From positions 1 through 64,000 of the forward strand of contig NZ_LACH01000017.1 in assembly GCF_000968015.1 (NCBI RefSeq): a DNA stretch of 64,000 nucleotides. Direction: 5' to 3'. Below, in pieces: positions 54,267 to 63,070 of this stretch (position 1 is the first letter of the stretch; each line of letters begins with the position of its first letter). The stretch comes from Pseudomonas fluorescens (GTDB lineage Bacteria > Pseudomonadota > Gammaproteobacteria > Pseudomonadales > Pseudomonadaceae). The notes under the pieces are model-generated. The model did no database searches, was not told the DNA's origin, and was given only the letters and a program-made list of their open reading frames with translations. Made by a program: the position numbers and the translations under genes.

Positions 54267-55121
54267 TTATTCGCCGATGGCGATGCCATGCGCGGGATCG
54301 TTGATCCACTCGCTCCATGAACCGGCATACAACGCGCCCAACGGATAACCCGCCAGGCACAGCGCGAACAGGTTGTGACAGGCCGTCACGCCAGAACCGC
54401 AGTACGCCACCAGATCGGCCGGCGAACGATCACCGAGCTTTTCGGCAAAACGCTGTTTGAGCTGATCGGCCGGCAGAAAACGCCCGTCGCTGCCCAGGTT
54501 GTCGGTGAACGCCGCACATTGCGCGCCGGGGATGTGCCCGGCAATCGGGTCGATCGGCTCTACTTCTCCCTTGAAACGCGGCAAGCCGCGGGCATCAAGC
54601 AGGGTCAGCGCAGGCTGGCCGAGACGTTGCTGGAGCTGTTCGGCGCTCAAGATCAGCGCGTTGTCCGGCGACCCCGTGAAGGTGCCCCGTTCAATCTGCG
54701 GTGCATCAAGACTCAGGGGCAAACCGGCCGCGTGCCAGGCCTTGAGTCCGCCATCCAGAATAAACACGCCGTCACGTTTGCCCAACCAGGCCAGCAACCA
54801 CCAGGCCCGCGCCGCATACGCGCCCGGACCGTCGTCATACAAAACCACATCGCTGTCGGCGTTGACGCCCCAGGCTTGCAGACGCTCGATCAAGTCTTCA
54901 GGTTCAGGCAACGGATGACGCCCGGTCACACCCTTGATCACTGTCCCGCTCAAATCACGCTCAAGATCGGCGAAGCTCGACTCGGCAATATGCCCTTCGG
55001 CATAGCTGCGCTGACCGTAATCCGGGTCTTCGAGGGCAAAACGACAATCCAGAATCACCAGCCCCGGCTGCTCCTTTTTCAGGTCCAACGCTTGCGGGCT
55101 GATCAGTTGCGCAATGGGCAT
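54267..55121 (-). CDS. sseA: 3-mercaptopyruvate sulfurtransferase SseA
   Basis: A 284-residue two-domain rhodanese. The catalytic loop VAYCGSGVTACHNLFAL at about 235-251 carries the Cys; CGSGVTA is the mercaptopyruvate type rather than the thiosulfate type. LLDARGLPRFKGEVEPIDP at about 175-193 and HIPGAQ precede it. It transfers sulfur from 3-mercaptopyruvate to thiol acceptors or cyanide. No signal peptide, so cytoplasmic. Confidence 0.94.
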   Translation of the reverse strand: MPIAQLISPQALDLKKEQPGLVILDCRFALEDPDYGQRSYAEGHIAESSFADLERDLSGTVIKGVTGRHPLPEPEDLIERLQAWGVNADSDVVLYDDGPGAYAARAWWLLAWLGKRDGVFILDGGLKAWHAAGLPLSLDAPQIERGTFTGSPDNALILSAEQLQQRLGQPALTLLDARGLPRFKGEVEPIDPIAGHIPGAQCAAFTDNLGSDGRFLPADQLKQRFAEKLGDRSPADLVAYCGSGVTACHNLFALCLAGYPLGALYAGSWSEWINDPAHGIAIGE

Positions 55122-55165
55122 AACGGGCTCCTGTGATTGGGCGATGTTTGATCCTACTGCACTTT

Positions 55166-55837
55166 TTATCCCACTTCTTCCAGCGCTTGGGCCAGCGGCA
55201 CGTAAAACTCCTCGAACAGCGCATTCACCTCATCGCGGGACTGATCCGTGACAAAACCGGCCTCCAGCACCAGCACCTGATACACCCCACGTTTAATGGC
55301 CTGTTCGCTCAGGTGATTGGAGTTTTCGCGTGTGGTGCAGAGAAAACGCACCCAGGACGTCAGGATGATCCAGGCATTGAGCGTCAGCGATTCGATCTGA
55401 ACCTTGTCCATTTGCAAGATGCCAGCCTCGACGAAGCCCGCGTAGATGTGCGTGCCATGGATCAGACAGCGCTGGGAAAAGCGCCGATAACGGGCGGCCA
55501 GCTCCGGATCACTGTCGAGCAGGTGCTCCAGATCTCGGTGCAAAAACCGGTAGCGCCACATGGCAGCGAGCAGTTCCTGAAGGTAGAAGCGCTTGTCTTC
55601 GACCGTGGCGGCACGCCCCTGGGGCGGGCGCAGGAAGCTGTCCACCAGGCTTTCGTACTCACTGAACAGCACGGCGATGATCGCCTGCTTGTTGGGGAAG
55701 TGGTAGTACAGGTTGCCCGGGGAAATTTCCATGTGGGCAGCAATGTGGTTGGTGCTGATGCTGCGCTCACCCTGCTGATTGAACAGCTCCAGGCTGTTCT
55801 GCACGATGCGCTCGCTGGTTTTGATCCGAGGGGCCAT
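55166..55837 (-). CDS. laoR: TetR family repressor LaoR
   Basis: A 223-residue TetR protein. The DNA-binding domain is at about 6-52 (RIVQNSLELFNQQGERSIST, then IAAHMEISPGNLYYHFPNKQ). It is divergent from laoC with 146 bases between, where a palindrome overlaps a sigma-70 promoter (55924-55952). In P. aeruginosa LaoR represses the laoCBA genes and is relieved by long-chain acyl compounds; the same role is inferred from gene order. Confidence 0.9.
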   Translation of the reverse strand: MAPRIKTSERIVQNSLELFNQQGERSISTNHIAAHMEISPGNLYYHFPNKQAIIAVLFSEYESLVDSFLRPPQGRAATVEDKRFYLQELLAAMWRYRFLHRDLEHLLDSDPELAARYRRFSQRCLIHGTHIYAGFVEAGILQMDKVQIESLTLNAWIILTSWVRFLCTTRENSNHLSEQAIKRGVYQVLVLEAGFVTDQSRDEVNALFEEFYVPLAQALEEVG

Positions 55838-55923
55838 GGCTTGGGCTTTAATTCAAAGTGCGTTGACCGGCATCTTACGACCTATCCGCGAGTGGATAAA
55901 ACAAAGCTGCGCCAGGATGTCAT

Positions 55924-55952
55924 TTGACTTTATAGAGCATAGACTCTAAAAA
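55924..55952 (+). promoter_or_regulatory. laoC promoter with overlapping operator palindrome
   Basis: TTGACT (55924-55929) and TAAAAA (55947-55952) are spaced by 17 bases. TTTATAGAG (55929-55937) and CTCTAAAAA (55944-55952) form an inverted repeat with one mismatch, filling the space between the two boxes. A TetR dimer bound here would block the polymerase. The laoC ATG is 31 bases downstream. Confidence 0.65.
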
Positions 55953-55983
55953 GTCCCTCATTACAATAAATCCGGAGCCGACC

Positions 55984-57414
55984 ATGACTGCTGACATCGC
56001 CTACTTGCAGAACCTGCAGCAGCCCCTGGAAGAGCTCCAGACCCTGTTCGACGCCCAACGCGCGGCGTATGCCGCCAACCCGATACCACCCGCCGGCCAG
56101 CGCCAGCAATGGTTAAAAGCCCTGCGCGATCTGTTGAGCAATGAGCGTCAGGCATTGATCGATGCCATCAGCCAGGATTTCAGCCATCGCAGCGCCGATG
56201 AAACCCTGCTCGCCGAACTGATGCCCAGCCTGCACGGCATTCATTACGCCAGTCAGCACCTCAAAGGCTGGATGAAGGCGTCGAAGCGCAAGGTCGGGAT
56301 TGCCTTTCAACCCGCGGCGGCCAAAGTCGTTTATCAACCTTTGGGTGTGGTCGGGGTGATCGTGCCGTGGAACTACCCACTGTATCTGGCCATCGGACCA
56401 TTGGTAGGCGCGTTGTCGGCAGGCAATCGGGTGATGCTCAAGCTCAGTGAATCGACCCCAGCCACCGGATTGTTGCTCAAGGAACTGCTGGGCCGAATCT
56501 TCCCGCAAGACCTGGTCTGCGTGGTACTGGGCGAAGCCGATATCGGTGTAGCGTTCTCCAGATTGCGTTTCGATCACCTGCTGTTCACCGGCGCCACCAG
56601 CATCGGCAAACACGTAATGCGTGCGGCGGCCGAGAACCTGACCCCGGTGACCCTCGAACTCGGCGGCAAATCCCCGGCCATCGTGTCCCGCGACGTGCCG
56701 CTCAAGGACGCCGCCGAACGCATCGCTTTCGGCAAGACGCTCAACGCCGGGCAGACCTGCGTGGCCCCGGACTATGTGCTGGTGCCGGAAGATCGCGTAG
56801 GTGCTTTCGTCGAAGCCTATCGTCAGGCGGTTCGCGGGTTTTATCCGACCTTGACCGACAACCCGGACTACACCGCAATCATCAATGACCGACAATTGGC
56901 GCGCCTCAACGGCTACATCAGCGACGCCACCAGCAAGGGCGCGCTGCTGATTCCGCTGTTCGACAAGGGCCAGGGGCGCCGCATGAGTCACAGCCTGCTG
57001 CTCAACGTCAGCAACGACATGATGGTGATGCAGGACGAAATCTTCGGTCCGCTGTTGCCGATCGTTCCCTACAAGGATCTGGATCAGGCTTTTGCCTACA
57101 TCAATGAACGACCTCGTCCGCTGGCCCTGTATTACTTCGGCTACGACAAGCGTGAGCAACACCGCGTACTTCACGAAACCCATTCCGGTGGCGTGTGCCT
57201 GAACGACACCCTGCTGCACGTCGCTCAGGACGACATGCCATTCGGCGGGATCGGCGCCTCGGGCATGGGCCATTACCACGGCCACGAAGGTTTCCTGACC
57301 TTCAGCAAAGCCAAAGGTGTGCTGATCAAACAGCGGTTCAATGCGGCGAAATTGATCTACCCGCCGTACGGAAAATCCATTCAGAAGCTGATTCAGAAGC
57401 TGTTTATCCGCTAA
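55984..57414 (+). CDS. laoC: Long-chain aldehyde dehydrogenase LaoC (coniferyl aldehyde dehydrogenase-like)
   Basis: A 476-residue aldehyde dehydrogenase. VPWNYPLYLAIGPLVGALSAGNRVMLKLSE at about 124-153, in parts, binds NAD; VTLELGGKSPAIV at about 220-232 carries the general-base Glu, and NAGQTCVAPDYVLVP at about 253-267 the catalytic Cys (about 258). The end (AAKLIYPPYGKSIQKLI) is typical of class 3-like and CalB enzymes. By order it matches LaoC of P. aeruginosa, which oxidises long-chain aldehydes from alkane or alkyl sulfate breakdown. GGAG precedes the ATG. Confidence 0.9.
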   Translation: MTADIAYLQNLQQPLEELQTLFDAQRAAYAANPIPPAGQRQQWLKALRDLLSNERQALIDAISQDFSHRSADETLLAELMPSLHGIHYASQHLKGWMKASKRKVGIAFQPAAAKVVYQPLGVVGVIVPWNYPLYLAIGPLVGALSAGNRVMLKLSESTPATGLLLKELLGRIFPQDLVCVVLGEADIGVAFSRLRFDHLLFTGATSIGKHVMRAAAENLTPVTLELGGKSPAIVSRDVPLKDAAERIAFGKTLNAGQTCVAPDYVLVPEDRVGAFVEAYRQAVRGFYPTLTDNPDYTAIINDRQLARLNGYISDATSKGALLIPLFDKGQGRRMSHSLLLNVSNDMMVMQDEIFGPLLPIVPYKDLDQAFAYINERPRPLALYYFGYDKREQHRVLHETHSGGVCLNDTLLHVAQDDMPFGGIGASGMGHYHGHEGFLTFSKAKGVLIKQRFNAAKLIYPPYGKSIQKLIQKLFIR

Positions 57415-57442
57415 CGATCATCCCCTTCGGGTAATAACAATA

Positions 57443-57988
57443 ATGAGCCCAAGCCTGTCCGATACACCCGCGCTGTCACGGCGCGGCTTGCTTAAATTCA
57501 GCCTCGGTGCCAGCGCTTTTCTCGCCACCGCCGGTTTGGGAGCGAGCCTCAGCGGCTGCTCATCGAGCATTCCGGCCAGCGGTTTCGCGATTCTGCGCAG
57601 CGGTGACTTGCTGTTTTTGCGGGCGCTGATTCCGGTGATGCTCGACGGCGGTGTGGCCGTCGAAAAAATGCCGACGGCGGTCGTTGAAACCCTGCACTGC
57701 CTGGATAACGGCCTGAATCATCTGTCGCCGGAAATGCTCAAGCTGACCCGGCAGTTATTCGATGTGCTGGGAATGGCCGTGACTCGCGGACCACTGACCG
57801 GGATCTGGGGCAGTTGGGAAAACGCCAGTGCCGACGAGATCCGGCACTTTCTCGATCGCTGGGAAAACAGCTCGTTAAGCCTCCTGCGTATGGGCCATAG
57901 CTCGCTGCTGCAACTGGTGATGATGGCGTGGTACAGCCGGGCGGAGTCGTGGGCGCATTGCGGGTATCCCGGGCCACCTACGGTCTGA
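57443..57988 (+). CDS. laoB: LaoB, Tat-signal partner subunit of the alcohol dehydrogenase
   Basis: A 181-residue protein with a twin-arginine signal (SRRGLLKFSLGASAFLATAG at residues 12-31) followed by GLGASLSGCSSS, so the Cys at about 39 may be a lipoprotein or retained anchor site. The rest resembles small subunits of the gluconate 2-dehydrogenase subunit 3 type, ending WYSRAESWAHCGYPGPP. In P. aeruginosa LaoB is needed together with LaoA for long-chain alcohol oxidation. It lies between laoC and laoA. The ribosome binding site is weak. Confidence 0.82.
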   Translation: MSPSLSDTPALSRRGLLKFSLGASAFLATAGLGASLSGCSSSIPASGFAILRSGDLLFLRALIPVMLDGGVAVEKMPTAVVETLHCLDNGLNHLSPEMLKLTRQLFDVLGMAVTRGPLTGIWGSWENASADEIRHFLDRWENSSLSLLRMGHSSLLQLVMMAWYSRAESWAHCGYPGPPTV

Positions 57989-58002
57989 AACCGAGTTGAC
58001 CC

Positions 58003-58086
58003 TATCGCGAGCAAGCTCGCTCCCACAGGGTTTACGCGGTCAATGTGGGAGCGAGCTTGCTCCGGGCGGCGATCCGACGATGGCGT
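58003..58086. repeat. Asymmetric REP pair between laoB and laoA
   Basis: The left arm is the CTATCGCGAGCAAGCTCGC type, and the right arm the GTGGGAGCGAGCTTGCTCCG-GGCGGCG-ATCCGACGAT type that also flanks rsmE. The shared part forms a hairpin; the tails differ. It splits the lao message in the middle. Confidence 0.9.
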
Positions 58087-58130
58087 CAGCCGCCTCACTG
58101 CCGAATCCAAAATAAAAAGAGAACCTGAAA

Positions 58131-59726
58131 ATGCCCGTACCCGATCCGTTCCGCGAAGGCCTGGCCCGTGGCTGGAAAACCTATAACGGTTCACAACTGA
58201 CCCAGAACCTGTCCCTCGAGGCGGACGTGGCGATTATCGGCAGCGGCGCGGGCGGTGGCACCACCGCCGAAATTCTCAGCGCCGCGGGCTACAAGGTATT
58301 GCTGATCGAGGAAGGCCCGCTCAAGACCAGCAGCGACTTCAAGATGCTCGAAGACCAGGCCTACACCAGCCTCTATCAGGAAGGTATCGGCCGCATGAGC
58401 AAGGACGGCGCGATCACCATCCTTCAGGGCCGGGCGGTGGGCGGTACCACGCTGATCAATTGGACCTCAAGCTTTCGCACGCCGGCCCCGACCCTCGACC
58501 ACTGGGCCAAGGAGCACGACGTCAAAGGCCACACGCCGGCCGAAATGGCGCCGTGGTTCGAGAAAATGGAACAACGCCTGGGCGTCGCCCCCTGGATGAT
58601 CCCGCCCAACGCCAACAACGACGTGATCCGCAAAGGCTGCGAAAAACTCGGCTACGCCTGGCATGTGATCCCGCGCAACGTGCGTGGCTGCTGGAACCTT
58701 GGCTACTGCGGCATGGGTTGCCCGACCAACGCCAAGCAATCGATGCTGGTCACGACCATTCCGGCGACCCTGGAAAAAGGGGGCGAGTTGCTCTATCTGG
58801 CTCGCGCCGAAAAGCTCTTGATCAGCGGCGACAAGGTCACCGGCTTGCATTGCGTAGCGATGGACGACCGCTGCGTCGCGCCTACCGGATACACAATCAC
58901 GGTCAAGGCGCGGCATTACGTGCTGGCCGGTGGCGGGATCAACAGCCCGGCGCTGCTCATGCGCTCCGAGGCGCCGGATCCGCACAAACGGCTGGGCAAA
59001 CGGACTTTCCTACACCTGGTGAACATGTCGGCAGGGCTGTTCGACGAAGTGATCAACCCGTTTTATGGCGCGCCACAGTCGATCTATTCCGACCATTTTC
59101 AATGGCTGGACGGCACCACCGGAAAAATGTCTTACAAACTCGAAGTGCCGCCGCTGCACCCGGCGCTGGCGACCACGCTGCTCGGCGGTTTCGGCAAGGA
59201 AAACGCCCAGCACATGGAAAACCTGCCCCACACCCACGCCATGTTGGCGTTGCTGCGGGACGGTTTCCACCCGGACAGCCCCGGTGGCAGCGTCGAGTTG
59301 CGCGGTGACGGCACGCCGGTGCTCGACTATCAGGTTTCACCTTATGCCTGGGACGGATTGCGTCGGGCGTTCCACAGCATGGCCGAGATCCAGTTCGCGG
59401 GCGGTGCCCATGCGGTGATGCCAATGCACGCCGACGCTCGCTACGTGAAAACCCTCGCCGAAGCGCGCACGCTGATCGACGGCCTAAGCCTGGAGCTGTA
59501 TCGCACACGCCTGGGCAGCGCCCATGTGATGGGCGGTTGTGCCATGGGTGAAGACCCGAAAAACGCCGTGACCGACAGCCTCGGCCGGCATCATCAGTTA
59601 GGCAATCTGTCGATTCATGACGGCTCGCTGTTCCCCACCAGCATTGGCGCAAACCCGCAATTGTCGGTCTATGGGCTGACGGCGCAGCTGGCAACTTCTT
59701 TGGCCGAACGTTTGAAAAACCCATGA
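58131..59726 (+). CDS. laoA: GMC-type long-chain alcohol dehydrogenase LaoA
   Basis: A 531-residue flavoprotein. The FAD-binding VAIIGSGAGGGTTAEILSAAG is at about 33-53 (in parts), QGRAVGGTTLINW at about 102-114, and the C-terminal GSAHVMGGCAMG (about 463-474, catalytic-type His) with SIHDGSLFPTSIGANPQLS. C187, C193 and C197 form a CX5CX3C group in RGCWNLGYCGMGCPTNA; similarly spaced cysteines hold an Fe-S cluster in some bacterial FAD glucose dehydrogenases. It has no signal peptide. By order it matches LaoA of P. aeruginosa. A cytochrome subunit is not encoded nearby. Confidence 0.9.
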   Translation: MPVPDPFREGLARGWKTYNGSQLTQNLSLEADVAIIGSGAGGGTTAEILSAAGYKVLLIEEGPLKTSSDFKMLEDQAYTSLYQEGIGRMSKDGAITILQGRAVGGTTLINWTSSFRTPAPTLDHWAKEHDVKGHTPAEMAPWFEKMEQRLGVAPWMIPPNANNDVIRKGCEKLGYAWHVIPRNVRGCWNLGYCGMGCPTNAKQSMLVTTIPATLEKGGELLYLARAEKLLISGDKVTGLHCVAMDDRCVAPTGYTITVKARHYVLAGGGINSPALLMRSEAPDPHKRLGKRTFLHLVNMSAGLFDEVINPFYGAPQSIYSDHFQWLDGTTGKMSYKLEVPPLHPALATTLLGGFGKENAQHMENLPHTHAMLALLRDGFHPDSPGGSVELRGDGTPVLDYQVSPYAWDGLRRAFHSMAEIQFAGGAHAVMPMHADARYVKTLAEARTLIDGLSLELYRTRLGSAHVMGGCAMGEDPKNAVTDSLGRHHQLGNLSIHDGSLFPTSIGANPQLSVYGLTAQLATSLAERLKNP

Positions 59727-59754
59727 AAATGGAGAATATTCCAATGGCCTATAG

Positions 59755-60318
<564 letters not shown>

Positions 60319-60321
<3 letters not shown>

Positions 60322-60361
60322 GAGCTGCCGCAGGTTCGGGCCGCGTTCGGTCGATCTTTTC
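60319..60361. repeat. Solitary REP half overlapping the coaD stop
   Basis: GTAGGAGCTGCCGCAGG at the coaD stop and GATCTTTT about 20 bases later match the right arm of the 32407-32484 and 60718-60793 elements, with a changed middle. No opposite arm is found, so it is a degenerate remnant. Confidence 0.65.
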
Positions 60362-60368
60362 CCCTTGA

Positions 60369-60710
<342 letters not shown>

Positions 60711-60717
60711 GGGCCCC

Positions 60718-60793
60718 AAAAGATCGCAGCCTTCGGCAGCTCCTACACAGGTTTGCATACTCCTGTAGGAGCTGCCGAAGGCTGCGATCTTTT
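60718..60793. repeat. Perfect 30-base palindrome after the ferredoxin gene
   Basis: Arms 60718-60747 and 60764-60793 are perfectly complementary (AAAAGATCGCAGCCTTCGGC and onward). It lies between two convergent genes, ends in T's and can act as terminator for both. Confidence 0.93.
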
Positions 60794-60802
60794 GATCTTC
60801 AC

Positions 60803-61126
60803 TTACTCCCGCTGCTCAAACCCCTCTCCGATACACCCCAGGCACCGCACGAACGCTGCTTTTGCCGGGTCGACCACCAACGCCTGCCCCGCATCGCCAA
60901 CGCCGCCGCCCAACGCGGTAAACGGCAGCGACACCACAAACACCCCTGCACCGATCACCGTTGCCACGACCAGCAAAGGTCGGGCAATCAGCAAATCGCC
61001 GATCATGGCGTAGGCCGGGGGATTCTGGATGGTGTAACGCGGGTCGCCGCTGCCCGTGTTTGCTGCCAGCGCTGGCGCACCGAGGCTCAGCAGCATAACG
61101 ACGACAACGGTTCGAAACAGGTTCAT
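60803..61126 (-). CDS. Small exported or membrane protein of unknown function
   Basis: A 107-residue protein with a signal peptide (residues 1-22, ending APALAA), a second hydrophobic stretch at about 46-70 ([20 protein letters not shown]), and a C-terminal [19 protein letters not shown] with two Cys. Homologues in pseudomonads are sometimes called multidrug transporter without basis. I cannot assign a function. It follows mutM on the same strand at 53 bases. Confidence 0.75.
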   Translation of the reverse strand: MNLFRTVVVVMLLSLGAPALAANTGSGDPRYTIQNPPAYAMIGDLLIARPLLVVATVIGAGVFVVSLPFTALGGGVGDAGQALVVDPAKAAFVRCLGCIGEGFEQRE

Positions 61127-61179
61127 GGCACGGTCCTTGGGCTAGGCAGTCAGAACACTGACTATAGACCCTGAGCGTT

Positions 61180-61992
61180 TCAGCTCTGACAGCGCGGGCA
61201 AAAGACGCTGGCGCGCTGCCCGAGCTTCACTTCCCGCAGCTCTGTGCCACAGACCTTGCAGGGCGCACCGCCACGGCCGTACACGAACAGTTCCTGCTGG
61301 AAATAACCCGGCAGACCGTCACCACCGATAAAGTCGCGCAGCGTGGTGCCGCCGCGCTCGATAGCGGCCGCCAGGATGCGTTTGATCTCGATCGCCAGTT
61401 TCAGATAACGCGCCCGAGAGATGCTCTTGGCCTCACGACGCGGATCGATACCGGCGGCGAACAACGCTTCGGTTGCATAGATATTGCCCACGCCGACCAC
61501 CACCGCGTTGTCCATGATGAACGGTTTGACCGCCATGGATCGCCCGCGGGATTGCTGGAACAAGCGCTCACCGTCGAACAGGTCGGTCAACGGCTCCGGC
61601 CCCAGGCGAATCAACAACTCGTGGTTGAGCGGATCGAGGCTCCAGAGCATCGCGCCAAACCGTCGCGGGTCGGTGTAACGCAGGGCCAGACCAGATTCCA
61701 GTTCGATGTCCACATGCTCATGCTTGGCCACCGGCGTGCCGATTTCCACCAGGCGCAGATTCCCCGACATCCCCAAATGGCTGATCAGCGTGCCGACTTC
61801 GGCATTGATCAGCAGGTACTTCGCGCGTCGCTCCACCACCACGATGCGCTGGCCCGACAGCCGCACATCCAGGTCTTCGGGAATGGGCCAGCGCAAGCGC
61901 CGTTCACGCACGATCACCCGGCTGACGCGCTGGCCTTCCAGGTGTGGCGCAATTCCGCGGCGGGTGGTTTCGACTTCAGGCAGTTCCGGCAT
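61180..61992 (-). CDS. mutM: Formamidopyrimidine-DNA glycosylase MutM (Fpg)
   Basis: A 270-residue base-excision enzyme. It opens [14 protein letters not shown], where Pro2 (after Met removal) is the catalytic nucleophile and Glu3 is needed for chemistry. [14 protein letters not shown] lies in the helix-two-turn-helix area, and the C-terminal zinc finger is [14 protein letters not shown]...FCPRCQ (C-X2-C and C-X2-C). It removes 8-oxoguanine and ring-opened purines. Confidence 0.98.
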   Translation of the reverse strand: MPELPEVETTRRGIAPHLEGQRVSRVIVRERRLRWPIPEDLDVRLSGQRIVVVERRAKYLLINAEVGTLISHLGMSGNLRLVEIGTPVAKHEHVDIELESGLALRYTDPRRFGAMLWSLDPLNHELLIRLGPEPLTDLFDGERLFQQSRGRSMAVKPFIMDNAVVVGVGNIYATEALFAAGIDPRREAKSISRARYLKLAIEIKRILAAAIERGGTTLRDFIGGDGLPGYFQQELFVYGRGGAPCKVCGTELREVKLGQRASVFCPRCQS

Positions 61993-62020
61993 GGTGCTCT
62001 CGAATCAGGCGGTGCAACGC

Positions 62021-62890
62021 TCAGCGATGAGCGCCAAGGTCACGAATCGTTTGTTTGAGGGTCTCGAAGTCATAGTCCGAGAGACCGACATAATCGAGAA
62101 CCAGCGGTGCAATGCTGTCCCACTCGTGGTCATCACGCTGGTTGCCCAGCACCCGGAAAGACGCACAAATGTGCTCGGCCATTTTCAGGATCGCCAGCAG
62201 GTTTTTCAGCTGGCTGTTGCGCGACGACTCATCGCTGAAGATCGCCAACGCATTGTGGTGATTGGCGATGGCGGCGGTCACATGCTCCGGCAGGCGCCAG
62301 GATTTGGCGGTGTAATAACCCACCACCGCATGATTGGTATTGAACACCCGATTCTCGGTGTCCACCACCCGACATTCAGCGCTGGCACTGGCGTAGGCCT
62401 CTTCCAGAACGGTCATGTAGTTGGGGAAGCGCTGAAGCATCAGCGGCACGCCGCAGTCATGAAACAGTCCCAGGGCGTAGGCTTCATCGCCGGCCTGGGT
62501 GCCGATGCGCTTGGCCAGGGTCAGGCAGGTCATCGCCACGTCCTGAGCGGTGTCCCAGAAACGATTCAAGGTAACGATGGTGTCGTCGTTCATCTCGCCC
62601 TTGATCGACTGCGCGTTGATCAGGTTGATGATCGAGCGGCTGCCCAACAGATTCACCGCTCGCTGAATCGAGGCGATCTTGTTGCTCAAGCCGTAATACG
62701 GCGAGTTGACGATTTTCAACAAGGCGCCAGAGAGGCCCGGGTCCTGGGAGATCAGCTTCGCGATCACCTCCAGATCCGGGTCGGGCATGTACTGTTCCAT
62801 CTGCAAATCCACCATGATTTGCGGCTGGGCCGGCACGCTGATGCCTTGCAGGGACTGTTGAATCTGTTCGGTAGTCAGCTCTGGGGACAT
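62021..62890 (-). CDS. HDOD domain-containing signalling protein
   Basis: A 289-residue protein with one HDOD domain (about 20-215): KLISQDPGLSGALLKIVNSPYYG at about 46-68, RAVNLLGSRSIINLINAQSI at about 78-97, FHDCGVPLMLQRFP at about 148-161 and HAVVGYYTAKSWRLPEHVTAAIANHHN near 188-214, in parts. HDOD proteins resemble HD phosphohydrolases without the full metal site and act in regulation. The gene lies 28 bases before mutM on the same strand. Confidence 0.92.
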   Translation of the reverse strand: MSPELTTEQIQQSLQGISVPAQPQIMVDLQMEQYMPDPDLEVIAKLISQDPGLSGALLKIVNSPYYGLSNKIASIQRAVNLLGSRSIINLINAQSIKGEMNDDTIVTLNRFWDTAQDVAMTCLTLAKRIGTQAGDEAYALGLFHDCGVPLMLQRFPNYMTVLEEAYASASAECRVVDTENRVFNTNHAVVGYYTAKSWRLPEHVTAAIANHHNALAIFSDESSRNSQLKNLLAILKMAEHICASFRVLGNQRDDHEWDSIAPLVLDYVGLSDYDFETLKQTIRDLGAHR

Positions 62891-63038
62891 AAGTACACAC
62901 TCTGGGACAGGCGGCGATTCTAACCCTTATAAAGTTGGATCCGACACCCTGGCCGGTCCATCGCCTGAAGTTTCATCAAATGCCCGGGCCTGCCTCACCG
63001 CATGTCCATCCGCCAAACCGTGGCCTTGCGCAACACGC

Positions 63039-63044
63039 TATACT
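63039..63044 (+). promoter_or_regulatory. Candidate -10 box for rlmI
   Basis: TATACT lies 26 bases before the rlmI ATG and agrees with the sigma-70 -10 consensus at five of six positions. No good -35 box at 17 bases. Confidence 0.45.
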
Positions 63045-63070
63045 CCCGCTCTTTTTTCCGGAGCGACGTC

